A stretch of 64,000 nucleotides of DNA from Giesbergeria sp. (GTDB lineage: Bacteria > Pseudomonadota > Gammaproteobacteria > Burkholderiales > Burkholderiaceae_C): assembly GCA_017985015.1 (NCBI GenBank), contig JAGNYI010000003.1:35123-99122 (forward strand), in the 5' to 3' direction. Under the pieces are notes generated by a model. The model searched no databases, had not been told where the DNA came from, and saw only the letters and a program-made list of their open reading frames with translations. This document shows positions 1 to 13,576 of the stretch, piece after piece. Position 1 is the first letter of the stretch. Every line of letters begins with the position of its first letter. Made by a program: the position numbers and the translations under genes.

Positions 1-127
1 GCGAGAGCCGTGCCAGCGCCAGCGCCAGGCCCAGCGGCAAAGCCAGCGCCAGCGTAATGAAAAAGAGCTTGAGCGTGACCTGCGCGCCCTGCCACAGCGG
101 CGCCAGCATCGAGAGCAGGTAGTCCAT
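1..127 (-). CDS. Amino-acid ABC transporter permease, N-terminal fragment
   Basis: The window cuts this gene; only the first 42 codons are present, starting at the ATG at 127. The fragment begins MDYLLSMLAPLWQGAQVTLK and runs into a hydrophobic Leu/Ala-rich segment. This is the usual start of HisM/GlnP-type permeases, a short periplasmic piece followed by the first membrane helix. It lies directly downstream of a family 3 solute receptor gene on the same strand, so the two very likely form one importer for polar amino acids at the inner membrane. The substrate cannot be told. About 50 bases and one repeat element separate it from the receptor gene. Confidence 0.8.
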   Translation of the reverse strand, partial: MDYLLSMLAPLWQGAQVTLKLFFITLALALPLGLALALARLS

Positions 128-175
128 ACGGTAGCGACAGTTCAGTGTTTTTTCAGCCCGCTGCCACTGCAACTG

Positions 176-297
176 GCATGCCCCAGACCAGCAGACGCCG
201 CGCAAGGGCCGCCCCGCCGCGCTGGCGTCGTCCCCCTTCCCGCAAAGCGCAGCTTTGCGAGAGAAGGGGGAAGGCGCGCAGCGCCGCAGGGGGTTGT
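176..297 (-). repeat. Structured interspersed repeat, copy 1 (three-hairpin element)
   Basis: This ~122-bp element matches 33400-33522 closely. It begins a few bases after the stop codon of the receptor gene (305), inside the transporter operon. Arms CCCCCTTC (232-239) and GAAGGGGG (263-270) enclose an inner stem, CGCAAAGC (241-248) with GCTTTGCG (252-259). A second hairpin is GGCGC (273-277) with GCGCC (281-285). A third, GC-rich stem lies around 196-232. The second copy has different inner arms that still pair. It could stabilise the receptor mRNA end or act as partial terminator between receptor and permease; that role is inference. Confidence 0.8.
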
Positions 298-304
298 TAC
301 GTAG

Positions 305-1105
305 TTATTTGATGATGTCCTTGCCAAACCATTGGGTGGCGATTCGGGTCGCCGCGCCGTCCTGCTTCATGCCGGCCAGGGCCTGGTTGAGCTTGGCGAG
401 CAGGTCGGTGTCTCCCTGGCGCACGCCGACACCGTATTCCTCAGTGCCGAAATTCTCATCGAGCACAGCGTAGTCCTGCGGTTTCTTGGCGACGTAGTAG
501 CGGCCCACCACCTCGTCCACCACCACGGCGTCGAGCCGGCCGGTGCTCAGGTCCATCAGCGCGGTGACGTTGTCGCCAAAGGTCTTGAATTCCTTGAACG
601 ACTTGAAGACTGCGTCGTCCTTCTTCACGGCATCGACCGCGCTGCTGCCGTCCTGTGCGCCTACCACCTTGCCAGCCAGATCGGCCTTGGCCTTGATGGG
701 CGAGGTCGCGGCCACCACCACGATCTGGTGGTTCTCCATATAGGGCGCCGTGAAGGCAATGTTTTTCTTGCGCTCTTCGGTAATGGTCAGGCCGTTCCAG
801 AGCACATCGACACGCTTGGCCGAAAGCTCGGCCTCCTTGGCGCTCCAGTCGATAGGCTTGAAATCGACTTCCATGCCCATGCGCTTGGCCGCCTCGCGCG
901 CCATGTCGATGTCAAAACCCACCAACTCGTTCTTCTCGTCGCGAAACCCCATGGGTGGGAAGTTGTCGTCCAACCCGACAACGATCTTGCTGATCGCCGC
1001 AGGCGCCGGCGCAGCAGACGTGGCGCTTGGTGCTGCCTCCTGCTTGCCACAGGCGACGAGCATTGCGGTGAGAGAAAGGGCGATCAGGGCGGAACGTTTG
1101 TTCAT
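305..1105 (-). CDS. Amino-acid ABC transporter substrate-binding lipoprotein (family 3)
   Basis: This 266-aa protein should be the periplasmic receptor of a polar amino-acid importer. The N-terminus MNKRSALIALSLTAMLVACG has a short basic start, a hydrophobic stretch and a lipobox LVAC, so Cys19 is the likely lipidated residue. A Pro/Ala-rich linker follows, then a bacterial PBPb-type domain with VGLDDNFPPMGFRD, FDIDMAREAAKRMG and a hinge-region DAVVVDEVVGRYY. Length fits family 3 receptors such as those for His/Lys/Arg or Gln. A permease gene follows on the same strand. AGGAG lies about 12 nt before the ATG. The ligand cannot be predicted from sequence alone. Confidence 0.9.
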   Translation of the reverse strand: MNKRSALIALSLTAMLVACGKQEAAPSATSAAPAPAAISKIVVGLDDNFPPMGFRDEKNELVGFDIDMAREAAKRMGMEVDFKPIDWSAKEAELSAKRVDVLWNGLTITEERKKNIAFTAPYMENHQIVVVAATSPIKAKADLAGKVVGAQDGSSAVDAVKKDDAVFKSFKEFKTFGDNVTALMDLSTGRLDAVVVDEVVGRYYVAKKPQDYAVLDENFGTEEYGVGVRQGDTDLLAKLNQALAGMKQDGAATRIATQWFGKDIIK

Positions 1106-1424
1106 GGCAGCGAAAATCTCCTAGGGAAAACCCGAGATTGTCCCAGACGCGGCGTGCAACATCCCCGGTACCCCTTCGCCGCCTGTGAGGGATTGCTACA
1201 GTTTGCTACAACAACAATAGCTTGCTGCGCTTAATTTACAAGCGAAACCTCCGAAAATGACCTAAGTATTTTGTATGGGTGATTCGAATTTCCCGGCGAG
1301 AAATGACGCCCCCGAGTGGTTTTTTGCCGTTCGTGTCAGCGCACAGCGCCGGGCAACGCAGCACACAACCCGCCCAGCTTTGCCTCAAGCCCAAAGCCGT
1401 TACCTACTTTTTTCGACCTTTCTC
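1106..1424. other. Divergent intergenic region, 319 bp
   Basis: This region separates the leftward receptor gene from the rightward transglutaminase-like gene and must hold promoters for both. It has a locally AT-rich part near 1195-1275 with a short direct repeat (TTGCTACA near 1192 and 1203). I see no convincing -35/-10 pair, operator palindrome, riboswitch or small ORF. An in-frame extension of the downstream gene back to an ATG at 1275 is possible but would place about 50 residues before a good signal peptide, so I treat it as non-coding. Confidence 0.5.
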
Positions 1425-3335
1425 ATGAACGCATTCGATTCCCGCTCGCGTGAGCGAACCCTTTCCCGCCTCCTGCAGCGTGCTGCCGCAGGGTTTGCAC
1501 TTTTCCTGGCGGCAAGCACACCGGCACTTGCCCAGGACAACCGCCTGCAGGTGGCGCCAAGCGAAATCGTCTTGTCGCAAAGCACTTGGCGCTTCCATGA
1601 AGACGCTACCCAACAGCAGGAGGTGCAGGTGCAGCGCCGCGCATTAACGGATCAAGGCGCCTTGATCATTGGCCGACAGAGCTTTTCATTCAACAAAGAC
1701 CTCGAGCAACTTGAAATCCTTGAGGCCTACACCCTCAAGGCAGATGGGCGCAAGATCACGATCCAGTCCGAGCATGTGCAGGTACAAAACGGTGTGGCTG
1801 CTGCGGGCTTGGGCCAGAGTTGGCCGGGTGTGGAAATCCGCCTGATCACATTCCCGGATGTGCAGAAGGGCGACAGCATCGCCTGGCGCTATCGCAAAAC
1901 CACAAGCAAACCGGCATTGCCCAGCTGGGCGAATGGCTTCGAATTTGCCTACCCGTGGGAGACCATTCGCGCACAAAACACCCGCATCGAAGCGCCCAAG
2001 ACCCTGAGGTTGCAGGTGTTCGCCGAAGATTACCAAATGAAAAAATCCGTCGAGGGGTTGTTGGATGTCTGGTCTATAGAGGGCAATCACGACGCCTACT
2101 CCATGGAGCCCCACAGCGCAAATTCCCTTGTCTGGATGCCACGGGTCTATATGTCTACCCTGGCCACCCACCAAGCCTGGGCCGACAGCTTTGCCCAAGC
2201 GACCATGGCCAAAGCGGTGGTGACGCCAGAGATTCAGGCGTTGGCCGACCAGATTGCACAGGGCAAGTCGTCAAATCGTGACAAAGCCAAGGGCGTGTAC
2301 GACTGGGTGCGTCAGAACATTCGCTACGTGGCCGTGTACATCGGCACCGGCGGCTATGTGCCCAACAGCGTGAAAGACATCCTGAGCAACCGCTACGGCG
2401 ACTGCAAGGACCATGTGCTGTTGATGGTGACGCTGCTCAAAGCGATGGGCATCGATGCGGTGCCCGCCTTGCTCAACACCACCGCAGAGTACGCGTTGCC
2501 GGAACTCCCCATCGGGTTCACGCACGTCATCGTCTACCTGCCAACGCTTCAGCAATTTGCCGACCCAACCGCCAGCACCATTCCCTTCGGAGCCCTGCCC
2601 TGGGACGACGCCGACAAACCCACCGCCGTGGCGCTGGCAGGCGGCGCGCACCTGATGCGCACGCCGCCTTTCACCGCTCAAAGCAACCGTCTGGTGGTCA
2701 AATCTTCTTGGACGGTAGACAGCAGCGGCAAGTCGCAGGCCGTGGTCGAGGTGAACGCCGCCGGCAATGCTGCCACCATGCTGCAAGACCGCCTGCAGCA
2801 AATACCCGCTGGCATGGGCAGTGCAGCGGTGCAGCGGATTCTGGAGGGCAGCAAGATGAGCGGAAAAGGCTTCATCACCTACCCGGCCGTGCAGCGTGAA
2901 ATGCAGACGCAAAGTTTGAGATTGGAGCTGGAGGACGTGCGGCAACTGCTCGCCGACCCGGCGGCGGGCAGCCTGGCACCCCACCCGCGCCTGCAATTGC
3001 CGCTGTACATCGCAGATGCGATGGGCAATTACACCGCCGAAACCCGGCGCAACCCCATGACCTGCACGCCGGCGCACCTGCGCGAAGAGTTCGAACTGAC
3101 ACTGGACCCGGCTTTCAAAGTGCTGCGCGTGCCCAAAGACATGCACGAAACGCAGGCGGGCGGCATCGTGTTCAACGCGCAGTACCGGTTGGAGGGCAAC
3201 CATCTGACCGGTTGGCGCGAACTGGTGCTGGACCACGGCCGCCACTGGTGCAGCCCAGACCAGTATGCAAAGCGCCGCGAAGTCATGCAGCGCATCGCCC
3301 AACACCTGCGTTCTGGCCTGCTCTACACGCAGTAA
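1425..3335 (+). CDS. Exported DUF3857/transglutaminase-like protein
   Basis: The product is a 636-aa exported protein. I chose the ATG at 1425 because it gives a clean signal peptide: a basic start, [20 protein letters not shown], then cleavage after ALA. The first ~230 residues resemble the DUF3857 beta-sandwich. The middle is a transglutaminase-like fold with YGDCKDH (Cys327), FTHVIVYL (His367) and FADPTAS (Asp380), a plausible Cys-His-Asp triad. The C-terminal ~200 residues match DUF3858-type sequence. Such proteins are widespread in Gram-negatives, but substrate and role are unknown. It is alone on this strand and converges with gltD 12 bases away. Confidence 0.85.
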   Translation: MNAFDSRSRERTLSRLLQRAAAGFALFLAASTPALAQDNRLQVAPSEIVLSQSTWRFHEDATQQQEVQVQRRALTDQGALIIGRQSFSFNKDLEQLEILEAYTLKADGRKITIQSEHVQVQNGVAAAGLGQSWPGVEIRLITFPDVQKGDSIAWRYRKTTSKPALPSWANGFEFAYPWETIRAQNTRIEAPKTLRLQVFAEDYQMKKSVEGLLDVWSIEGNHDAYSMEPHSANSLVWMPRVYMSTLATHQAWADSFAQATMAKAVVTPEIQALADQIAQGKSSNRDKAKGVYDWVRQNIRYVAVYIGTGGYVPNSVKDILSNRYGDCKDHVLLMVTLLKAMGIDAVPALLNTTAEYALPELPIGFTHVIVYLPTLQQFADPTASTIPFGALPWDDADKPTAVALAGGAHLMRTPPFTAQSNRLVVKSSWTVDSSGKSQAVVEVNAAGNAATMLQDRLQQIPAGMGSAAVQRILEGSKMSGKGFITYPAVQREMQTQSLRLELEDVRQLLADPAAGSLAPHPRLQLPLYIADAMGNYTAETRRNPMTCTPAHLREEFELTLDPAFKVLRVPKDMHETQAGGIVFNAQYRLEGNHLTGWRELVLDHGRHWCSPDQYAKRREVMQRIAQHLRSGLLYTQ

Positions 3336-3347
3336 GCGCACCGCATT

Positions 3348-4823
<1,476 letters not shown>

Positions 4824-4850
4824 GTTCTTTTCCTCGTGAGACGTCGGCGC

Positions 4851-9638
<4,788 letters not shown>

Positions 9639-9704
9639 GGCGCACTCCTCAGTTTTTTCGCAGGGGAGCCGAGATTAGTGCATTGCAGCATGCCCATGCA
9701 AGAA

Positions 9705-9721
9705 AAATAATTGGGGTCAGA
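9705..9721 (+). repeat. Left 17-bp inverted repeat of the RAYT insertion
   Basis: The sequence AAATAATTGGGGTCAGA is repeated in perfect inverted orientation at 10550-10566, on the far side of the transposase gene. It continues into TTCCAATT, which makes an imperfect palindrome with AATTGGGG. This is the type of palindromic end expected for REP sequences that flank REP-associated tyrosine transposases. Confidence 0.85.
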
Positions 9722-9814
9722 TTCCAATTAATTCTCAATTCACCTAATTACAATTAAATTAGGGACACATCAATAACGATAGCATTAATTCCTTATACAG
9801 CATGCGCAAATGCC

Positions 9815-10519
9815 TCAAATTGCTTTGTTTTCTTTGTCGATACGGGGGCGCCCGGCACTCGCCTTGACAGCGCGACGAGCGGTTTTGCTGTGCAGATCGG
9901 CAACGAATTTTTCACCGCCTAGCGCCCAGCCGCGCAATGTGGCGTCGGTCAAGGCATTCGTTTGGTCACGATCAAGTCCGGTCTGAAGCAGTTGCCGGTA
10001 GGCCGCCTCGCGCGCGAAAGGGGTGTTGCCCAGCGCCCAGTACAAAGGATGGGGTGTCAGCAACCCATCGCTGCGCAGCCCCAGATGAAAAGCGCAGCTG
10101 GACCACGGCCAATCGGTCAGATTCTGGACGAGACGCGCTCGCTCAGGATTGAGGTCGATGTAGACCATACAGGCGAGCAGGTAGCGCTCGGCTTCAATCA
10201 CGGTGGATCGGTAGCGCCCCTCCCAGAGCGTTCCGGTACGCGCGTGGCGCTGATTGAACCAGCGCACGTAACTGCGTCCCACGGCTTGCATCATCAGAGC
10301 AAGAGCATCGCCCGTCGTGGGCGTGACCAGCAAATGGAAGTGGTTGGGCATGAGAACGTAGCCGTGCACGGCTACGGCAAACTTCTGCGCGTACTCCTTC
10401 ACCGTATCCAGCATGCGCTCAAAGTCTTGCGCGTCTTGAAAGATCACCTGCTGGTTGTTGCCACGCTGAATCACATGGTGCGGGTAATGCGGAACCGTAA
10501 GTCTTGGCAGTCTGCCCAT
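9815..10519 (-). CDS. REP-associated tyrosine transposase (RAYT, Y1 family)
   Basis: This 234-aa protein belongs to the Y1/HUH transposase superfamily. The HUH-type metal site is His60-Phe-His62 in YVLMPNHFHLLV. The likely catalytic tyrosine is Tyr120 in YIDLNPERA. The C-terminal helix region WPWSSCAFHLG is typical of RAYTs, as is the start MGRLPRLTVPHYPHHVIQRG. The protein should cut and join single-stranded DNA at REP hairpins; that is family knowledge, not shown here. It appears intact, with ATG start and no frameshift. Perfect 17-bp inverted repeats flank it. Confidence 0.92.
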   Translation of the reverse strand: MGRLPRLTVPHYPHHVIQRGNNQQVIFQDAQDFERMLDTVKEYAQKFAVAVHGYVLMPNHFHLLVTPTTGDALALMMQAVGRSYVRWFNQRHARTGTLWEGRYRSTVIEAERYLLACMVYIDLNPERARLVQNLTDWPWSSCAFHLGLRSDGLLTPHPLYWALGNTPFAREAAYRQLLQTGLDRDQTNALTDATLRGWALGGEKFVADLHSKTARRAVKASAGRPRIDKENKAI

Positions 10520-10549
10520 GAGGAAGCTCCGATGCGTCCGAATTGGGGG

Positions 10550-10566
10550 TCTGACCCCAATTATTT
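10550..10566 (-). repeat. Right 17-bp inverted repeat of the RAYT insertion
   Basis: This is the exact reverse complement of 9705-9721. With its inner flank it forms a near-perfect palindrome (AATTGGGGG TCT GACCCCAATT) at 10541-10562. It ends five bases before the stop codon (10572-10574) of the neighbouring methyltransferase gene, so the insertion sits immediately 3' of that gene and could act as its terminator hairpin. Confidence 0.85.
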
Positions 10567-10571
10567 CCTAA

Positions 10572-11453
10572 TTACTCGCTGAGGGTCGGCACCAGCCCGA
10601 AGCGTGCGCCCAGACTTTGTTCCAGGCCGAATTCCACCAGGATGGCGCGCAGGCGCTCGGCGGCGCTGTGCTTTCGCTGGCCGGTGTAGCGGGCGATGAT
10701 GAGTTCGTTCTTCATGCTGTGTTCCCAGCCCACCAACTCGGTCACGGTGACCTGGTAGCCACTGGCTTCCAGGTACAGGCAACGCAGCACATTGGTGATC
10801 TGGCTGCCCAATTCGCGCGTATGCAGCGGATGGCGCCACAGTTCGGCCAGGGGCGTGCGCGCCAGTTGCAGGGCTTTGCCGGCGCGCAGGCACGCAGCTA
10901 CCTCCGCCTGGCAACAGGGCACGATCACCATGGCGCGCGCGCGCTTTTGCAGTCCGAAGGCAATGGCATCGTCGGTCGCGGTGTCACAGGCGTGCAAGGC
11001 AGTGACGATGTCGATGCGCTCGGGCAGTTCAGCCGCGTCGGCCGATTCGGCCACGGATAGGTTGAGAAACGCCATGCGATCAAAGCCGAGGCGCTTTGCA
11101 AGCTGCCGCGATTTGTCCACTAGCTCACTGCGCGTCTCAATGCCATAGATCTGCCCGCGCCCCAGCGCCTTGAAATACAGGTCGTACAGAATGAAGCCGA
11201 GATACGATTTGCCAGCGCCGTGATCGGCCAGCGAAGGAGCATGCCCTTGGGCCGCCGCCTCTTCGAGCAGCGGCTCAATGAACTGGAACAAGTGGCTTAC
11301 CTGCTTGAGCTTGCGGCGCGAATCCTGGTTCAGGCGCCCGTCCCTTGTCAGGATATGCAGCTCTTTGAGCAGTTCCACCGACTGCCCGGGCCGCAGTTCG
11401 GGTATCTCGGCCACCACGCTGTCGGGTGCTTTTGCTGCCTTGCGCGCCTTCAT
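10572..11453 (-). CDS. SAM-dependent methyltransferase (Methyltransf_32-like)
   Basis: This 293-aa cytoplasmic protein has a Rossmann-type methyltransferase core. The glycine motif is DHGAGKSYLGFILYDLYF, followed by an acidic strand YGIETRSELVDKSR. Then come VTALHACDTATDDAIAFGL and VIVPCCQAEV, a pattern I associate with the Methyltransf_32 family. Known relatives in other organisms modify RNA, but the bacterial substrate is unknown. Its ATG overlaps the stop of the upstream DUF1415 gene by four bases, so the two are translationally coupled. The RAYT insertion lies directly downstream. Confidence 0.8.
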   Translation of the reverse strand: MKARKAAKAPDSVVAEIPELRPGQSVELLKELHILTRDGRLNQDSRRKLKQVSHLFQFIEPLLEEAAAQGHAPSLADHGAGKSYLGFILYDLYFKALGRGQIYGIETRSELVDKSRQLAKRLGFDRMAFLNLSVAESADAAELPERIDIVTALHACDTATDDAIAFGLQKRARAMVIVPCCQAEVAACLRAGKALQLARTPLAELWRHPLHTRELGSQITNVLRCLYLEASGYQVTVTELVGWEHSMKNELIIARYTGQRKHSAAERLRAILVEFGLEQSLGARFGLVPTLSE

Positions 11454-12073
11454 ACGCCTTCCCCCTCACCCACTGGAGCGCGCCGGGCAGCCACATCCAA
11501 TGCAGTCCAGCCGTCCATGCCCAGTTCTTCAAGCCGTTCCACGTTGCGTTCAAAAATTGCTTCCGCCTGCGGAAAGGCTTCCACAGCACGGTCAATGCTT
11601 TCCTCGCGCAGCAGATGCAGCGTGGGGTAGGGAGCGCGGTTGGTACAGTTACCCACATCGTCCTCGGCCGTTCCAGCAAAGCGAAATTGGGGATGAAAAC
11701 TGGCAATCTGCAAGACCCCAGCGAGGCCGATCGAGTTGAGCAAGGATTCGCATTCGTCCAGAAAATCATTGAAATCCAGGAAATCCGCCATGCCGTCTGG
11801 AAGCATCAGCAAGCTGGTATCGCGTTCCTGCGCGGGCAGCGCAGCAAGGGCAAGCAATTCGGCCTCCAGGACGGCCAGCACGTCCTCAGCACGGTTTGCG
11901 CGGCACACCACATAGTGGATTTGCTGTTTGCTGTGGACGCCTTTGGCGAACGGGCACAGGTTCAGGCCGATCACCGCACGCTCCAGCCAGCGCACAGTGT
12001 CTTGCACGACGCCGTCATCGGCCTCGCTGCATAAAGATGGGACACCCGCAGGTGAACAGAGAGACGAAGTCAT
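11450..12073 (-). CDS. DUF1415 family protein
   Basis: The product is a 207-aa soluble protein with the DUF1415 pattern: VQDTVRWLERAVIGLNLCPF near the start, then FLDECESLLNSIGLAGVLQI, ASFHPQFRFAGT and NRAPYPTLHLLREESIDRAV. No signal peptide or membrane segment is visible. The function of the family is not known to me. Conserved Cys, His and Asp residues leave an enzymatic role open. It is the first gene of a two-gene unit with the methyltransferase, sharing ATGA at the junction. Confidence 0.85.
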   Translation of the reverse strand: MTSSLCSPAGVPSLCSEADDGVVQDTVRWLERAVIGLNLCPFAKGVHSKQQIHYVVCRANRAEDVLAVLEAELLALAALPAQERDTSLLMLPDGMADFLDFNDFLDECESLLNSIGLAGVLQIASFHPQFRFAGTAEDDVGNCTNRAPYPTLHLLREESIDRAVEAFPQAEAIFERNVERLEELGMDGWTALDVAARRAPVGEGEGV

Positions 12074-12163
12074 GGGCGGGCACCGGGTGGCAGACAGGCG
12101 ACGATTTTATCGGTCGCCCCCGAGTGCACACTCCATCGCGCCGAAGCCGGCTGGCGCGGCGGC

Positions 12164-13393
12164 TCAGTTCGCTGGACGCTGCAGGCGCTCCAGGGCAGCA
12201 ATATCGAGCTGCGATGCCACGTTGCGCAGCGCGGCAATATCCATGTTGTCCGCAGAAATGCTGACCAGAACGCCGTTCTTGAGCGCCATCTTGTGCTCCG
12301 CCGAGCTGCCGTCCTTGGCGTAGCTCTCGTGCAGGATGCGCCCGCCTTCTTGCCATGTCTTCTCCGCATGGTGCTGGTCTTCCTTTTCGCCTTGGGCCAA
12401 GCCGAAAGCCGCTGCCGCCATGGCGCCCAGGCCGCCCAGATCCATGATCTCCACGTGCACTGTGCGATTGCCACTTCCGTAGTCTGCGCTGGCCTGGCTG
12501 GTGGGCAGTCCCAACGCGGCGCCATCCTGCACTTCAAAGCCAGTGCGCGCCAGATCACCGAGCTGTTCCGGCAACGCTGCCTTGAGCGTTTGGGCGCCCA
12601 GGGCCTTGCCGCCTCCCAACATGCCGGCGGCCGCTGCAGTGGCATCGCGCGTGGAGGCGGCCATGGCTGCGGGATCTTTCTGCGCACTGGCCTTCTCCAT
12701 GCTGCGCGCCGCTTCTTCCATCTTGCGCTGCATGGCGGCCACGCCCGCCCCATCGATGGTGACCTCGCCGCCTGGCGTGCGCACCGAGACCACGGGTGTA
12801 TCGCCAGCAGCCCAAGGCCCGGCGCCGCGCGGCATGAAGAGCGCATTGATGGCACCCACGATCAGGCCGAGCACGATGGCAGCGACGATCACCACCGCGG
12901 TATAGGCCACCGACTTCTCGCGCGCGCTCTTCATCAGAATCGGCAAGCCAGCGTAGAGCAGGTAAACGGAGTAGAGGCCGGTGAGCACGCTCAGCATGGC
13001 CAGCATGGGAAGCAGCGCAAACACCCCCCCCAGCATGGCCGCGGTGCTGGCATACACCGCCACTTTCAATGCCTGAATGCGGCTGCTCACCCCGCCAAAG
13101 CGCGGCGCAAGCAGGTCGATGAGGACGGCCAGCACGTACACGCCCACCAGGCTCAGCACGTATGACACGAGCATGTTGGCCAGGCCCGCAAGGAAGGGAA
13201 CGCGCATGGACACGCCAAACATCCCCATCCCGATGATCGACATGCCAATGAACCCGCAGACTGCAGGAATGGCCGCAAGAATCATCAGGTAGCCGGTGTA
13301 AAGGCTTGCGGTATCGGTCTGCTCGGTATCGATCACCTCCCAGGTCGGCCGGGGGGAAAGCAAGATGGATTTGGCGCGCTCGACGATGTTCAT
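12164..13393 (-). CDS. Yip1-domain membrane protein with long C-terminal extension
   Basis: The 409-aa product starts at the ATG at 13393, which has AGGGAGGG just upstream; longer in-frame versions lack support. Residues ~1-200 form a Yip1-type domain: MNIVERAKSILLSPRPTWEV followed by about five hydrophobic helices. Bacterial Yip1 proteins are inner-membrane proteins of unknown function. The remaining ~200 residues form a non-membrane domain rich in Ala, Met and Lys. It contains RKMEEAARSMEKASAQKDP and ends in SADNMDIAALRNVASQLDIA, as in some putative lipid- or stress-associated periplasmic proteins. I do not recognise this second domain. Confidence 0.75.
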   Translation of the reverse strand: MNIVERAKSILLSPRPTWEVIDTEQTDTASLYTGYLMILAAIPAVCGFIGMSIIGMGMFGVSMRVPFLAGLANMLVSYVLSLVGVYVLAVLIDLLAPRFGGVSSRIQALKVAVYASTAAMLGGVFALLPMLAMLSVLTGLYSVYLLYAGLPILMKSAREKSVAYTAVVIVAAIVLGLIVGAINALFMPRGAGPWAAGDTPVVSVRTPGGEVTIDGAGVAAMQRKMEEAARSMEKASAQKDPAAMAASTRDATAAAAGMLGGGKALGAQTLKAALPEQLGDLARTGFEVQDGAALGLPTSQASADYGSGNRTVHVEIMDLGGLGAMAAAAFGLAQGEKEDQHHAEKTWQEGGRILHESYAKDGSSAEHKMALKNGVLVSISADNMDIAALRNVASQLDIAALERLQRPAN

Positions 13394-13576
13394 GGACCCT
13401 CCCTGTCTAAATAGATCCGCAGATTGCGGACTGGCGAAAGGGCGAACCATAAGCGCGGACCGCCTGCGGGGCAAGTCCTGACGAAGATTGCGCCGCCAAA
13501 GCGTGGAATATGTCCGCTTCAGGCGCTGCCGGCTACCGTCCGAACGGCCTTTGCCGCTCGGCAATCCGCCCAGTCC

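Larger units (their letters stand above)
9705..10566 (-). mobile_element. RAYT-type insertion bounded by 17-bp inverted repeats
   Basis: The segment holds one REP-associated tyrosine transposase gene between two REP-like ends. The part between the left end and the gene (about 9722-9814) is strikingly AT-rich against the high-GC surroundings, with AATTCTCAATTCACC and TAATTACAATTAAATTAGGG. This suggests imported DNA. It lies between gltB and a methyltransferase gene. RAYTs are usually single-copy, domesticated relatives of IS200/IS605 transposases, and their ends often seed short REP copies elsewhere. I found no other copy of the end sequence in the window. I see no target-site duplication, as expected for this chemistry. 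Confidence 0.75.

Noticed and set aside
1275-1424. N-terminal extension of the transglutaminase-like protein
   Set aside because: The start at 1425 gives a complete signal peptide; the extension would bury it behind 50 unlikely residues.
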